The notes below the pieces were generated by a model that had not been told where the DNA came from, did no database searches, and saw only the letters and a list, made by a program, of their open reading frames with translations. Below are positions 46,733 to 55,252 of a stretch of 61,790 nucleotides of DNA, one piece after another; the stretch's first letter is position 1, and every line of letters begins with the position of its first letter. Source of the DNA: Salinispora cortesiana (GTDB taxonomy: Bacteria; Actinomycetota; Actinomycetes; Mycobacteriales; Micromonosporaceae). Position numbers and translations under genes: made by a program. The DNA lies in contig NZ_AXVR01000027.1 of NCBI RefSeq assembly GCF_000484695.1, positions 1 to 61,790 of the forward strand. Direction: 5' to 3'.

Positions 46733-47827
46733 TCACTTCTGTGCCACCCCCGCCGAGTCGAAGGTGGCGACCTCGTGCAGCACCCGGACGGCGCCCGCGA
46801 CCACCGGTAGGGCCAGCAGCGCCCCGGTGCCCTCGCCGAGGCGCAGCCCAAGGTCGACCAGGGGGGTCAGCCCCAGTCGGCGCAGTGCCACCGTGGCTCC
46901 CGGCTCGACCGAACGGTGGCCGGCCACCATCGCACCGGTGGCAGCCGGGGCGAAGGCCGCGGCGGCCAGCGCGGCCGAGTCGGCGATGACGCCGTCGAGT
47001 AGCACCGGCACCCGTCGGGCGGCGGCGCCCAGGATCAGCCCGACGAGGGCCGCGTGTTCCAGGCCACCGACCGCGGCCAGCACGCCCAGCGGGTCCCTCG
47101 GATCCGGCTCATGCCGGCGCAGCGCCGCCCGGACCACCTCGATCTTGCGCTGGTGCGTCGGATCGTCCACTCCGGTGCCCCGACCGGTCACCGTGGCGGG
47201 GTCAGCCTCGGCGAAGACTGCGATCAGCGCGGCGGCCGGCGTGGTGTTGCCGATGCCCATATCCCCGGTGAGCAGGATGGCGGCTCCGGCATCGATGAGT
47301 TCACCGGCGACCTGAATGCCCGTCTCCACCGCGGCCCGGGCCTCAACCCGGGTGAGAGCGGCGGTGACGGCCAGATCCCGGGTACCGCGCCGGACGTTCG
47401 CCTCGACCAGCCGGGGTCCGGCGCCGCCGGCCGGGTCCGATCCGGGCGGTGCGGCCGCGATGGGCGTCGGCGGCGTGGCGACCCCGACGTCCACGACGGT
47501 GACCCCGGCGCCGGCCTGCCGGGCGAAGGCGTTGACCACCGCCCCACCGGCGAGGAAGTTGCCGATCATCTGCCCGGTGACCTCCTGCGGCCAGGGCGTC
47601 ACACCCTGGGCGTGCACACCGTGGTCTCCGGCGAAGATGGCCACCGCGGCCGGCTCGGGCAGCGGCGGCGGGCAGGTACCGGCCAGGCCGGCGAGACGAA
47701 TGGAGAGGTCTTCCAACACCCCGAGGGAGCCCGCGGGTTTGGTCAGCCGGCTCTGCAGGTCCGCGGCGGCCGCCATCGCCTGCTCGTCGAGCGGCCCGAT
47801 CGCCGCCCTCGTCGTCTCCAGCATCAT
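46733..47827 (-). CDS. cobT: Nicotinate-nucleotide-dimethylbenzimidazole phosphoribosyltransferase
   Basis: A 364-residue enzyme that activates the lower-ligand base of cobalamin to alpha-ribazole phosphate. It shows LTKPAGSLGVLEDLSIRLAGL, AIFAGDHGVHAQGVTPWPQEVT, DMGIGNTTPAAAL and a C-terminal VDLGLRLGEGTGAL with the catalytic Glu. Its ATG overlaps the cobC stop by ATGA (47824-47827). An ATG immediately downstream is an alternative. Confidence 0.96.
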   Translation of the reverse strand: MMLETTRAAIGPLDEQAMAAAADLQSRLTKPAGSLGVLEDLSIRLAGLAGTCPPPLPEPAAVAIFAGDHGVHAQGVTPWPQEVTGQMIGNFLAGGAVVNAFARQAGAGVTVVDVGVATPPTPIAAAPPGSDPAGGAGPRLVEANVRRGTRDLAVTAALTRVEARAAVETGIQVAGELIDAGAAILLTGDMGIGNTTPAAALIAVFAEADPATVTGRGTGVDDPTHQRKIEVVRAALRRHEPDPRDPLGVLAAVGGLEHAALVGLILGAAARRVPVLLDGVIADSAALAAAAFAPAATGAMVAGHRSVEPGATVALRRLGLTPLVDLGLRLGEGTGALLALPVVAGAVRVLHEVATFDSAGVAQK

Positions 47828-48960
47828 CCCTCCAGAATCTCTGCCAGCACGGTGGTAAACGCGTCGGTCGTCGCCGGATCGCGGACCGCGATCCGCAGCC
47901 AGTCCGGACCCAGCCCGGGAAAGGTGTCGCCGCGGCGTACCGCCCAGCCTCGCTCCCGCAGGGCGCGGCGTACCGCATGGGCGCCCGGACGGTGGACGAG
48001 GACGAAGGCGCTCGCCGGCCGGCCGACGACGCGTACCCCCGGTAGGGCCGCCAGGCGGGCGAGGAGGTGGTCACGGTCGGCGGCGAGCTCGGCCGCGATC
48101 TGGCGTTCAGCTCGCACCGCTTCGGGGCCGGCGCAGGCTGTTGCGGCAGCGAGGGCCGGGGTGGAGACCGGCCAGAGCGGCTGCACGGCGGCCAGGCGGT
48201 CCAGCAGCTCCGCTGCACCGAGCAGGTAGCCGACGCGCAGCCCGGCCAGCCCCCACGTCTTAGTGAGGCTCCGCACAACCAGCAGGCCGGGCAGATCGGA
48301 CCGGGCAGCCAGCGACTCCGGCTCGCCGGCGACGCCGGGCGCGAGGGTGGTGTCGGCGAACGCCTCGTCCACGACGAGAACCCGGCCGGGCCGGGCGAGC
48401 GCAGCCACGTCAACGGCCGGGTGTAACACCGAGGTCGGGTTCATGGGGTTACCGATCAGGACCAGGTCGGCCTCCGCCGGGACCCGGGCGGGGTCGAGTC
48501 GGAACCCGTCGCCGGGGTCGAGCAGCACCCGCTCGACCCGGTGCCCGGCTGCGCGCAGGGCCGCCTCCGGCTCGGTGAACTGCGGGTGCACCACCACCGG
48601 GCGGCGGATCCCGCGCAGCGCCTGGGCGATCAGCACGAAGGCCTCGGCCGCACCAGCGGTGAGCAGCACCTGCTCCGGTGGTCGGCCGTGCCGGGCGGCG
48701 ACGGCGACCCGCGCCGCAGCGGAGTCCGGGTACCGGGCCAGGTCACCGAGGGCAGCGGTGATCGGGTCGGCCAGCCAGTCCGGCATCGGAGCCTGGCGCA
48801 CGTTCACCGCGAGGTCGATCAGCCCGGGTACGGCCTCGACATCTCCATGGTGAGCGAGGTCGAACTCCGGTGCCGCCGAGGCGTCCGGTGGGTTGTCCAC
48901 CGGAGCATCCGGCAGGTTGTCCGGCGGCGCGGCCCCTCCCCCGCTCCACTGCGTAAGCAT
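47824..48960 (-). CDS. cobC: CobC-like PLP-dependent protein (threonine-phosphate decarboxylase family)
   Basis: A 378-residue class I/II aminotransferase-fold protein. It has DLAVNVRQAPMPDWL at the start of the fold, the cofactor region LVLIGNPMNPTSV, VLVVDEAFADTTL with the PLP-binding Asp, and SLTKTWGLAGLRVGYLLG with the Schiff-base Lys. Actinobacterial members beside cob genes are annotated CobC and are thought to make the aminopropanol arm of cobalamin. The ATG at 48960 is supported by AGGA upstream. The first 40 residues are Pro/Asp-rich and poorly conserved. It heads the cobC-cobT-cobA operon. Confidence 0.9.
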   Translation of the reverse strand: MLTQWSGGGAAPPDNLPDAPVDNPPDASAAPEFDLAHHGDVEAVPGLIDLAVNVRQAPMPDWLADPITAALGDLARYPDSAAARVAVAARHGRPPEQVLLTAGAAEAFVLIAQALRGIRRPVVVHPQFTEPEAALRAAGHRVERVLLDPGDGFRLDPARVPAEADLVLIGNPMNPTSVLHPAVDVAALARPGRVLVVDEAFADTTLAPGVAGEPESLAARSDLPGLLVVRSLTKTWGLAGLRVGYLLGAAELLDRLAAVQPLWPVSTPALAAATACAGPEAVRAERQIAAELAADRDHLLARLAALPGVRVVGRPASAFVLVHRPGAHAVRRALRERGWAVRRGDTFPGLGPDWLRIAVRDPATTDAFTTVLAEILEG

Positions 48961-49069
48961 GACCGCGATCCTGCCGGGAAGGGGGCGCGTGGCACAGCGC
49001 ATCGCGACGTGGGCCGCGTCACGGGCGACGGGTTAATGAATATTTCTCTAGTACGAATCGGAAATGTCA

Positions 49070-49075
49070 TAACTT
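49070..49075 (+). promoter_or_regulatory. -10 element of the class A PBP gene, leaderless type
   Basis: TAACTT lies exactly six bases before the GTG at 49082, and no Shine-Dalgarno sequence is visible. If used, transcription would begin at or next to the GTG. No convincing -35 box is present. Confidence 0.5.
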
Positions 49076-49081
49076 GGCCCT

Positions 49082-51214
49082 GTGAGCAACCGTCCCCTTG
49101 CTGCCGCCGGTCGTCTCGTCCCACTTCTCCGCGCCGGGCTCATCGCCGGCATCGTCATCGCCGCCCTGGCCTACCCGATCGCCGCCGCAGCCGGCCTCGG
49201 CACCAAGGTCACGGCGCACGCGATGGAACACAAAACCAAGATCCTCAAAACGGCCCTGCCGGCCGAGACCTCGTACCTGTACGCGCCGGACGGCAAGACC
49301 GTCCTGACGATGTTCTACGAGGAGTACCGGCAGTACACAAAGCTCACCGACATGTCGCCGAACATCCAGCAGGCCATCGTCGCCGCCGAGGACGCCCGCT
49401 TCTACCAGCACAGCGGCGTAGATCCCAAGGGCATCGCCCGTGCCTTCGTGGCCAACGCCCGCTCCAACGGCATCTCCCAGGGCGCCTCCACCCTCACCAT
49501 GCAGTACGTCCGGATGGCCCTACGGGACAGCGCCACGACCCCGAAGGAGGTGCAGGAGGCGACCCAGCAGACCAGCCTGCGCAAGATCCGGGAGATGCGG
49601 CTGGCCATGGACCTGGAGAAGGAGCTGACCAAGGAGCAAATCCTGGAGCGGTACCTCAACTCCGCGTACTTCGGGCACCGCGCCTACGGCATCTACGCCG
49701 CCAGCGAGATCTACTTCTCCAAGACCCCGAAGGACCTCTCCGTGATCGAGGCCGCCACCCTCGCCGGACTGGTCAAGTCGCCATCCCGGTTCGACCCGGC
49801 CAGCTCCGACCAGAAGGAGGCGACCGCCCGCCGCAACTACATCCTGGACCGGATGACCGCACTCGGCTACCTCTCGCCGAACGCCGCCACCAGCGCCAAG
49901 TCCGAACCGATCGAGCTGACCCTGAGCTACCCGTCCAACGACTGCGCGTCGGTGCCGCAGGAGTGGAACAGCTGGGGATTCATCTGCGACTACGTGAAGA
50001 ACTGGTGGAGCGCACAGCCCGCGTTCGGCGAAAACCGCCTGGAGCGGATGGACAAGCTGCGCCGGGGCGGGTACCGGATCGTGCTCAGTGTGGACCCGAA
50101 GATCCAGGAGGCGGCCGAGGAGAACGTCGGCACGAAGGGAAACACCGGCAGTCCCTTCGCCAACGGCATCGTGCTCACCGAGCCCGGTACCGGGCGACTC
50201 AAGGCGATGGCGGTGAACCGGACCTACTCCCTGAACCTGGACCAAAACCCACTCAGCGGAAACCCGGAGGCCGGCCCGAAGGTCAAGGCCAACTACCCGA
50301 ACACGGTTACCCCCCTGCTCGGCGGCGGAGACCTCCCCGGCTACCAGGCGGGATCGACCTTCAAGATGTTTCCGATGCTCGCCGCCCTCGACGCGGGGAT
50401 GACCCTGAACACCACCTTCAACGCGCCGCACCGGTACCGGTCGGAGGTCTACAACGGCTGGGCCCCGTCGAACGCGAGCGGCGCCATGTCCGGCATGCAG
50501 ACCATGTGGTCCGGCTTCGGCAAATCGGTCAACACATACTTCGTCTGGCTTGAGGAGCAGGTCGGGGCAGAACGGGCGGTACGCCTCGCCGAACAGCTGG
50601 GACTGCGCTGGCGCACCGATGTGGACCGGCACCACGCCGCGCCGGCGAACGCGAATACCTGGGGCGCCTTCACCCTGGGGGTCTCCGACGCCACCCCGCT
50701 GGAGATGGCGAACGCCTACGGCGCCGTCGCCGCCGAGGGCCGATACTGCGAGGCGATCCCGGTGCAGGCGATCTACAACCGGGATGGCACCCCGGCGATC
50801 TACCGGACGGCCGGCGGAATCGAGCGGGAGGTCGCCAAGCCCCGCTGTCGTCAGGTGGTCAGCGCCGACGCCGCCCGGGCCGCCACCGACGCCGCCCGGT
50901 GCCCCACCGGCGACACCCCAGCTCGGGGCGGCTGCGGCGGCTGGTCAACGGCGGACAGCGTCCGCGGCACCGTGGGCCGCCCGGTAGCCGGCAAGACCGG
51001 TACCACCGACAGCACCCGGTCGGCCTGGTTTGTCGGGTTCACTCCCGAACTGGCCGCGGCCAGCTTCATCTCCGACCCGGACAACCCCTTCAACGCCGTC
51101 GGTGACGGTCAGTCGCAGATTCCCATCCAGGCGGTCGCGAACACCCTGCGCGACGCGCTTGAGGACAAACCGACCCGCGACTTCACACCCCCCTCGGACG
51201 CGATCGTCGGTTGA
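49082..51214 (+). CDS. Bifunctional class A penicillin-binding protein (transglycosylase/transpeptidase)
   Basis: A 710-residue cell-wall synthase with a short cytoplasmic start and one membrane span (LLRAGLIAGIVIAALAYPIAAAA). The GT51 domain has catalytic Glu in AIVAAEDARFYQHSGVDP and the QGASTLTMQYVR and FGHRAYGIYAASEIYF motifs. The transpeptidase has Ser425-x-x-Lys428 (GSTFK), SVN and Lys638-Thr-Gly (GKTGTTDS). It polymerises and cross-links peptidoglycan outside the membrane. It is of the PonA type; no PASTA repeats are present. A leaderless GTG start is proposed. Confidence 0.95.
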   Translation: MSNRPLAAAGRLVPLLRAGLIAGIVIAALAYPIAAAAGLGTKVTAHAMEHKTKILKTALPAETSYLYAPDGKTVLTMFYEEYRQYTKLTDMSPNIQQAIVAAEDARFYQHSGVDPKGIARAFVANARSNGISQGASTLTMQYVRMALRDSATTPKEVQEATQQTSLRKIREMRLAMDLEKELTKEQILERYLNSAYFGHRAYGIYAASEIYFSKTPKDLSVIEAATLAGLVKSPSRFDPASSDQKEATARRNYILDRMTALGYLSPNAATSAKSEPIELTLSYPSNDCASVPQEWNSWGFICDYVKNWWSAQPAFGENRLERMDKLRRGGYRIVLSVDPKIQEAAEENVGTKGNTGSPFANGIVLTEPGTGRLKAMAVNRTYSLNLDQNPLSGNPEAGPKVKANYPNTVTPLLGGGDLPGYQAGSTFKMFPMLAALDAGMTLNTTFNAPHRYRSEVYNGWAPSNASGAMSGMQTMWSGFGKSVNTYFVWLEEQVGAERAVRLAEQLGLRWRTDVDRHHAAPANANTWGAFTLGVSDATPLEMANAYGAVAAEGRYCEAIPVQAIYNRDGTPAIYRTAGGIEREVAKPRCRQVVSADAARAATDAARCPTGDTPARGGCGGWSTADSVRGTVGRPVAGKTGTTDSTRSAWFVGFTPELAAASFISDPDNPFNAVGDGQSQIPIQAVANTLRDALEDKPTRDFTPPSDAIVG

Positions 51215-51286
51215 CCAGGCAGGGGGCAGCAACCACCGGTGATCGCACCGATCAACCCCGCCACGCCTACGGGTAACCTCATGGCC

Positions 51287-52099
51287 GTGTACCGGTTCCT
51301 GCTGACGCCACGCTGGCTGGGCGCGCTCGCGCTGACCCTGGTCGCGGCGGTGATCATGGTCTTGCTCGCCGACTGGCAACTGGCTCGCTACCACGACCGC
51401 ACCGCGATCAACGAACGGATCGACGCCGGCCAGCGGATGGACCCGGTGCCGCTACCCGAGGCGGTAGCCGCCCCCACCGGGGACACCGGCACCGTCGGGC
51501 CCGCCCCCACCACCGAACGGACCTGGACGAAGGTCAACGTCACCGGGCGGTACGACACCGCGAACGTGATCCTGGTCCGGGGGCGATCGGTGGACCGTAC
51601 GGTCGGCTTCGAGGTGCTGACCCCGCTGATGCTGACCGACGGCACTGCCGTGCTGGTCAACCGGGGCTGGATCCCGCCCGCACCGGGCGGGGACGCCACC
51701 GTCCAGCCGACCGTGCCCGCGGCCCCCGCCGGCACGGTGACCGTGACCGGCCGGATCCGCGCCGGCGAGGGCGGTTCACTCCCGGTCACCCGCCGCGACG
51801 GCAAACTGGAGACCCGCCGCGTCAGCCTGCCCAAGCTGGCCGGGGAGCTGCCGTACCCGATCTACGGCGGATACGTGCTGCTCGATCAGCAGACCCCAAC
51901 CGCCGACCCGACCTTCAAGGCGGTACCGGTCGGCTACACGAACAACTGGCAGAACTACGGGTACGTCGTCCAGTGGTGGATCTTCGCCGGGATGACGCTG
52001 CTGGGCTTCGGCTACTTCGCCCGGCGGGAGGCCCAGCGACGGGCCGGGGTGGTACGTGAACGTCCCCTGGACCGGACGGCCGAAGCAGCCTCCACCTGA
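51287..52099 (+). CDS. SURF1-family cytochrome c oxidase assembly protein
   Basis: A 270-residue membrane protein with the SURF1 layout. An N-terminal span (RWLGALALTLVAAVIMVLLADWQLARY) precedes a large extracytoplasmic domain with VLVNRGWIPP and GRIRAGEGG, and a C-terminal span (VVQWWIFAGMTLLGFGYFARRE). SURF1 helps insert haem a into aa3 oxidase. GTG at 51287 gives the usual YRFLLTPRWL start, and TAACCT (51274-51279) lies seven bases upstream, a leaderless pattern; ATG at 51281 is an alternative. Together with ctaJ it points to an aa3-type oxidase in this organism. Confidence 0.9.
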   Translation: MYRFLLTPRWLGALALTLVAAVIMVLLADWQLARYHDRTAINERIDAGQRMDPVPLPEAVAAPTGDTGTVGPAPTTERTWTKVNVTGRYDTANVILVRGRSVDRTVGFEVLTPLMLTDGTAVLVNRGWIPPAPGGDATVQPTVPAAPAGTVTVTGRIRAGEGGSLPVTRRDGKLETRRVSLPKLAGELPYPIYGGYVLLDQQTPTADPTFKAVPVGYTNNWQNYGYVVQWWIFAGMTLLGFGYFARREAQRRAGVVRERPLDRTAEAAST

Positions 52100-52160
52100 T
52101 CATTGCGCGCGGCGTCCGCGCCGCCACACCGGCACCACTGGCGGGCGGCGCGGCTGGGCG

Positions 52161-52367
52161 TCAGACCGAGACGGGCTCCTCGATGCGCATGCCCCGGGCG
52201 CGCACCCCGTCAGCGACCCGGGCGAGCGTCGAATCGAGTGCGACCAGCGCGGCAGAGAGCTGACCGAGCCGCTCCTTGAGTGACTCATCGGACCACGCGG
52301 AGACGTCAACGTCCCCCAAAGCACTGACGGCGGCCTCCAGGCGGGCCATCACCTCGTTCGTACTCAT
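52161..52367 (-). CDS. Small protein, possible DUF222/13E12-type N-terminal fragment (68 aa)
   Basis: The product is a single amphipathic helical unit (ARLEAAVSALGDVDVSAWSDESL, then LGQLSAALVALDSTLARVADGVRARG). It resembles the first helices of DUF222 HNH (13E12-type) proteins common in actinobacteria, but stops after 68 residues with no HNH part. It may be a genuine small protein or a truncated remnant. The upstream TATAGC stands nine bases from the ATG. The strand between it and the M20 gene (52368-52578) holds a hairpin and no other gene. Confidence 0.55.
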   Translation of the reverse strand: MSTNEVMARLEAAVSALGDVDVSAWSDESLKERLGQLSAALVALDSTLARVADGVRARGMRIEEPVSV

Positions 52368-52540
52368 GTACGAAGGCTATACCAACCGGGTGACCGACAC
52401 GCCGGAAACGCCCAGCCAGACCAGGACGTTATGGTTCCGACACTCGGAACAGCTGGGACGCGCCCGCAGGGCTATCCACCCGCCGCCGGCGCGTCCACCC
52501 GCAGAGCCACTCCGGGGCGCGGAGCTCCGTCCCCGCAGGA

Positions 52541-52568
52541 GTGTTGAGCCCCTGTGGGGGCTCAACAC
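52541..52568 (-). terminator. Hairpin terminator after the M20 peptidase gene
   Basis: GTGTTGAGCCCC (52541-52552) pairs without mismatch with GGGGCTCAACAC (52557-52568) around a TGTG loop. It begins ten bases past the M20 stop on the minus strand. Confidence 0.8.
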
Positions 52569-52578
52569 TGCGCTGGGC

Positions 52579-53955
52579 TCAACCCTGCTGGGGCTCAGTC
52601 CGACCAGCGGTGGCGACGTTACGCAGCAACAGCGCCTCGGCCAGGCACACCCGGGCGAACTCCCCCAGGTGCAGGCTCTCGTTCGGGCCGTGCGCCCGAG
52701 CGTACGGATCTTCCACACCGGTCACCAGGATCGCGGCCCGCGGGAACATCTCCTGGAACGTGGCGATGAACGGGATCGAACCGCCGACCCCGATGTCCAC
52801 CGGGTCGGTGCCGTCCCAGGCGGCACGGAACGCGGAGCGAGCCGCGTCGAACATCGGGCCGGAGGCGTCGATGCGGCACGGATCGCCGTCGTGCTCCAGG
52901 GTGACCGACACCTGCGCACCCCACGGAGCGTGCTTGCTCAGGTGCGCACGAAGCGCCGCGTACGCTCGCTTGGGGTCATCAGCCGGCGCCAGCCGCAGAC
53001 TCAGCTTGGCCTTCGCGGCCGGGACCAGGGCGTTCGGCGCCTCCCCGGTGGCTGGCGCGTCGATGCCGAGTACCGCCAGGGCCGGCTTGGTCCAGAGCCG
53101 GTCAGTGATCCGATCGGTGCCGATGAGCTGCACGCCCTCCGCCAGCCCTGCCTCGGCGCGGAAGCGGTCCTCCGGATAGTCCACCGCCGCACCGCCGCGG
53201 CTGACCAGCCCGTCCACGGCCACGTTCCCGGCCTCGTCGTGCAGGGTGGCGAGCAGCCGCGACAGCGCGGTCAGCCCATCCGGTACCGGGCCGCCGTACA
53301 TTCCGCTGTGCACGGCGTGATCCAGCGTGCGGACCTCGACGAAGCAGTTCACGACCCCGCGCAGCGAGGTGGTCAGCGCCGGCACGCCGATGTCCCAGTT
53401 GGTGGAGTCGGCGATCACGATGACATCCGAGGTGAGCTCGTCCCGGTTCTCGGCGAGCAGCCCGGCCAGCGAGTCGGAGCCGTACTCCTCCTCCCCCTCG
53501 ATGAACAGCACGACACCCACCGGCAGCGAGTCACCGAACGCCCGCAGCGCCGCGATGTGCGCCATGATGCCCGCCTTGTCGTCGGCGGCGCCGCGGCCGT
53601 AGAGGCGGCCGTCCCGCTCCACCGGCTCAAACGGGTCCGACTCCCACAGCGACCGGTCACCGACCGGCTGCACGTCGTGGTGGGCGTAGAGCAGCACGGT
53701 CGGGGCGCCGGGCGGCGCCGCCTTCGTCCCGATCACGGCCGGCTGCCCACCGGAGCGGGCCAGCCGTACCTCAAGGCCGCAGTCCCGCATCAACTCCGCG
53801 ACCGCGGTCGCGGAACGCTCCACGTGGGTGTGGTCGAAGCCGTCGAACGCGATACTCGGGATCCGGACGAGACGCTCGAGGTCCGCCCGGACGCCGGGCA
53901 GCTCCCGCTCGAGCGCGGCCCGCAGATCAGACTCGGACATGATCGGTGTTGTCAT
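52579..53955 (-). CDS. M20 family dipeptidase
   Basis: A 458-residue dizinc peptidase. Metal-binding motifs are LLYAHHDVQP (His and Asp), GRGAADDKAG (bridging Asp) and FIEGEEEYGS (catalytic Glu and ligand), and the C-terminal ligand His is in ESLHLGEF. The lid domain lies between residues 200 and 310. Such enzymes hydrolyse dipeptides or N-acyl amino acids; specificity is open. The ATG at 53955 is chosen because TACGAT lies seven bases upstream, a leaderless-type signal that sits inside the end of the nucleoside kinase gene. It would start translation about 28 bases before the kinase stop. Confidence 0.9.
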   Translation of the reverse strand: MTTPIMSESDLRAALERELPGVRADLERLVRIPSIAFDGFDHTHVERSATAVAELMRDCGLEVRLARSGGQPAVIGTKAAPPGAPTVLLYAHHDVQPVGDRSLWESDPFEPVERDGRLYGRGAADDKAGIMAHIAALRAFGDSLPVGVVLFIEGEEEYGSDSLAGLLAENRDELTSDVIVIADSTNWDIGVPALTTSLRGVVNCFVEVRTLDHAVHSGMYGGPVPDGLTALSRLLATLHDEAGNVAVDGLVSRGGAAVDYPEDRFRAEAGLAEGVQLIGTDRITDRLWTKPALAVLGIDAPATGEAPNALVPAAKAKLSLRLAPADDPKRAYAALRAHLSKHAPWGAQVSVTLEHDGDPCRIDASGPMFDAARSAFRAAWDGTDPVDIGVGGSIPFIATFQEMFPRAAILVTGVEDPYARAHGPNESLHLGEFARVCLAEALLLRNVATAGRTEPQQG

Positions 53956-54592
53956 GACCGGCATCGTATGCCGGCCTTACCGACCGGCCTCGCCGCAGGT
54001 AGTACCGGGCCCGGTCGTGCGGCAGCACCGGCGCGCCGTCAACCACCAGGTCCGCCCGGTTGCAGGTCCCGTCGGCGGCGAAGTGGGCCCGCTCGCCCGC
54101 GTGCCAGCGGCGCAGCTCCGGCAGGATCCCCGGGCCGTCCCGGGTCACCGCCCGGGTGAGCCGCAGCTGCGCCGGGGCGGTGACGAAGATGGCGAGGCTC
54201 AACTCCGGCGCCACCGCGGCACGCGCCGCGCTCACCCCCTCCAGCAGCAGGACCGGCGATGCCGGCACCGGCACCGGGCGGGGCAGGAACGACCGCCGGA
54301 CCCAGCTGAACCGCCGGTACTCCCCAGCCCGTCCCGCCCGCGCCGGTGCCAGCACCCACTCCTCCAGCCGGGGCCAGAAGGTGAGCTGGTCGGCCCAGCC
54401 GTCGAGTAGGTCGTCGGTGTGTATCACCACCGGGCGGGCCCGGCCGGGCCCGGCGGCGAGCGCAGCGGCGAGCCGCGCCGTGAACCAGCTCTTACCCGCG
54501 CCGCTCGGTCCGTCCACGGCCACCAGCCGGGTCTTCCCCAACCGTGCCGGCGCCGCACACACCCGCTCCGCCAGCCGGGCGTAGGACTCCAT
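53927..54592 (-). CDS. Uridine kinase-like P-loop NTPase
   Basis: A 221-residue kinase-like protein with Walker A DGPSGAGKS near residues 27-35. TDDLLDGWADQLTFWPRLEEWVL (phosphoacceptor-site region), LLLEGVSAARAA and AIFVTAP follow, and a C-terminal Arg-rich region closes it. This resembles the small uridine kinase-like family of actinobacteria rather than Udk proper. The substrate may be a nucleoside or another alcohol. The ATG at 54592 is the first good start before the P-loop. Its end overlaps the M20 gene by 29 bases. Confidence 0.82.
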   Translation of the reverse strand: MESYARLAERVCAAPARLGKTRLVAVDGPSGAGKSWFTARLAAALAAGPGRARPVVIHTDDLLDGWADQLTFWPRLEEWVLAPARAGRAGEYRRFSWVRRSFLPRPVPVPASPVLLLEGVSAARAAVAPELSLAIFVTAPAQLRLTRAVTRDGPGILPELRRWHAGERAHFAADGTCNRADLVVDGAPVLPHDRARYYLRRGRSVRPAYDAGHDNTDHVRV

Positions 54593-54728
54593 CACCGCTA
54601 CCGCCACGGCCTGACCGTATCCGGCGGCGGAGCCGCGCCACCTCGGTCCGTCGCCCGTTCGGGCGGTCGTAGCGCTGACCGACGCCGTTCGACCGCGCGT
54701 CGCCGGGCGCGGGCGGCATGATCGGCTG

Positions 54729-55145
54729 GTGTCCCACAGCGTGATGAGTCCAGGCGTTGATGCCCTGTTGGAGCAGGCCCGCGCCGGGGTGCGCCGGCTG
54801 ACCCCGCACCAGGCCGTCGAGGCGATCCGCGTCGGGGCGTTGCTGATCGACACCCGCACCGAACGGCAGCGGGTGGAGCAGGGTGAACTGCCCGGTGCGA
54901 TCGTCATCGAGCGGGCGGTGCTGGAGTGGCGGCTGGACCCGGCCAGTACCTGGCGGATCCCGGAGGCCACCCGGTACGACCGGGAGGTCGTGGTGGTGTG
55001 CCGGGAGGGCTACAGCTCCAGCCTGGCCGTGGCGGGCCTACGCGCGCTGGGCCTACGTCGCGCCACCGACGTCATCGGAGGGGTGCAGGCCTGGCGGGAG
55101 GCGGGACTCCCGCTCTCCGAGCGCCCCGCCGACGTCCGTCACTGA
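54729..55145 (+). CDS. Rhodanese-like sulfurtransferase
   Basis: A 138-residue single rhodanese domain: LTPHQAVEAIRVGALLIDTRTERQR, active-site Cys91 in VVVVCREGYSSS, and the C-terminal GGVQAWREAGLPL. The six-residue loop CREGYS is typical of sulfurtransferases of the GlpE/PspE kind. It moves sulfane sulfur in the cytoplasm; its partner is unknown. GTG at 54729 is used; ATG at 54744 is possible. It converges on cobQ across a tandem repeat. Confidence 0.88.
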   Translation: MSHSVMSPGVDALLEQARAGVRRLTPHQAVEAIRVGALLIDTRTERQRVEQGELPGAIVIERAVLEWRLDPASTWRIPEATRYDREVVVVCREGYSSSLAVAGLRALGLRRATDVIGGVQAWREAGLPLSERPADVRH

Positions 55146-55158
55146 CTCCGGGACTGCT

Positions 55159-55252
55159 CCCCGTCCGGCAGCCGGATCCCCGTCCGGCAACCGAATCCCC
55201 GTCAGGCAACCGGACCCCGTCCGGCGGCCGGGTCCCCGTCGGGTGCACCCGG
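55159..55252. repeat. 19-bp tandem repeat, five copies, at the cobQ 3' end
   Basis: The unit CCCCGTCCGGCAGCCGGAT recurs at 55159, 55178, 55197 (18 bases), 55215 and 55234, the last more diverged. The array covers the rhodanese-cobQ gap and the last 17 codons of cobQ, where it encodes a Pro/Gly/Asp-rich tail. Confidence 0.8.

Noticed and set aside
48961..49081. Cobalamin riboswitch before cobC
   Set aside because: Only 121 bases are available and no B12-box or matching helices could be recognised.
48541..50553. A 670-codon plus-strand frame across cobC and the PBP gene
   Set aside because: The translation is Arg/Pro/Gly-rich with no domain and overlaps two well-supported genes; GC-rich shadow frame.
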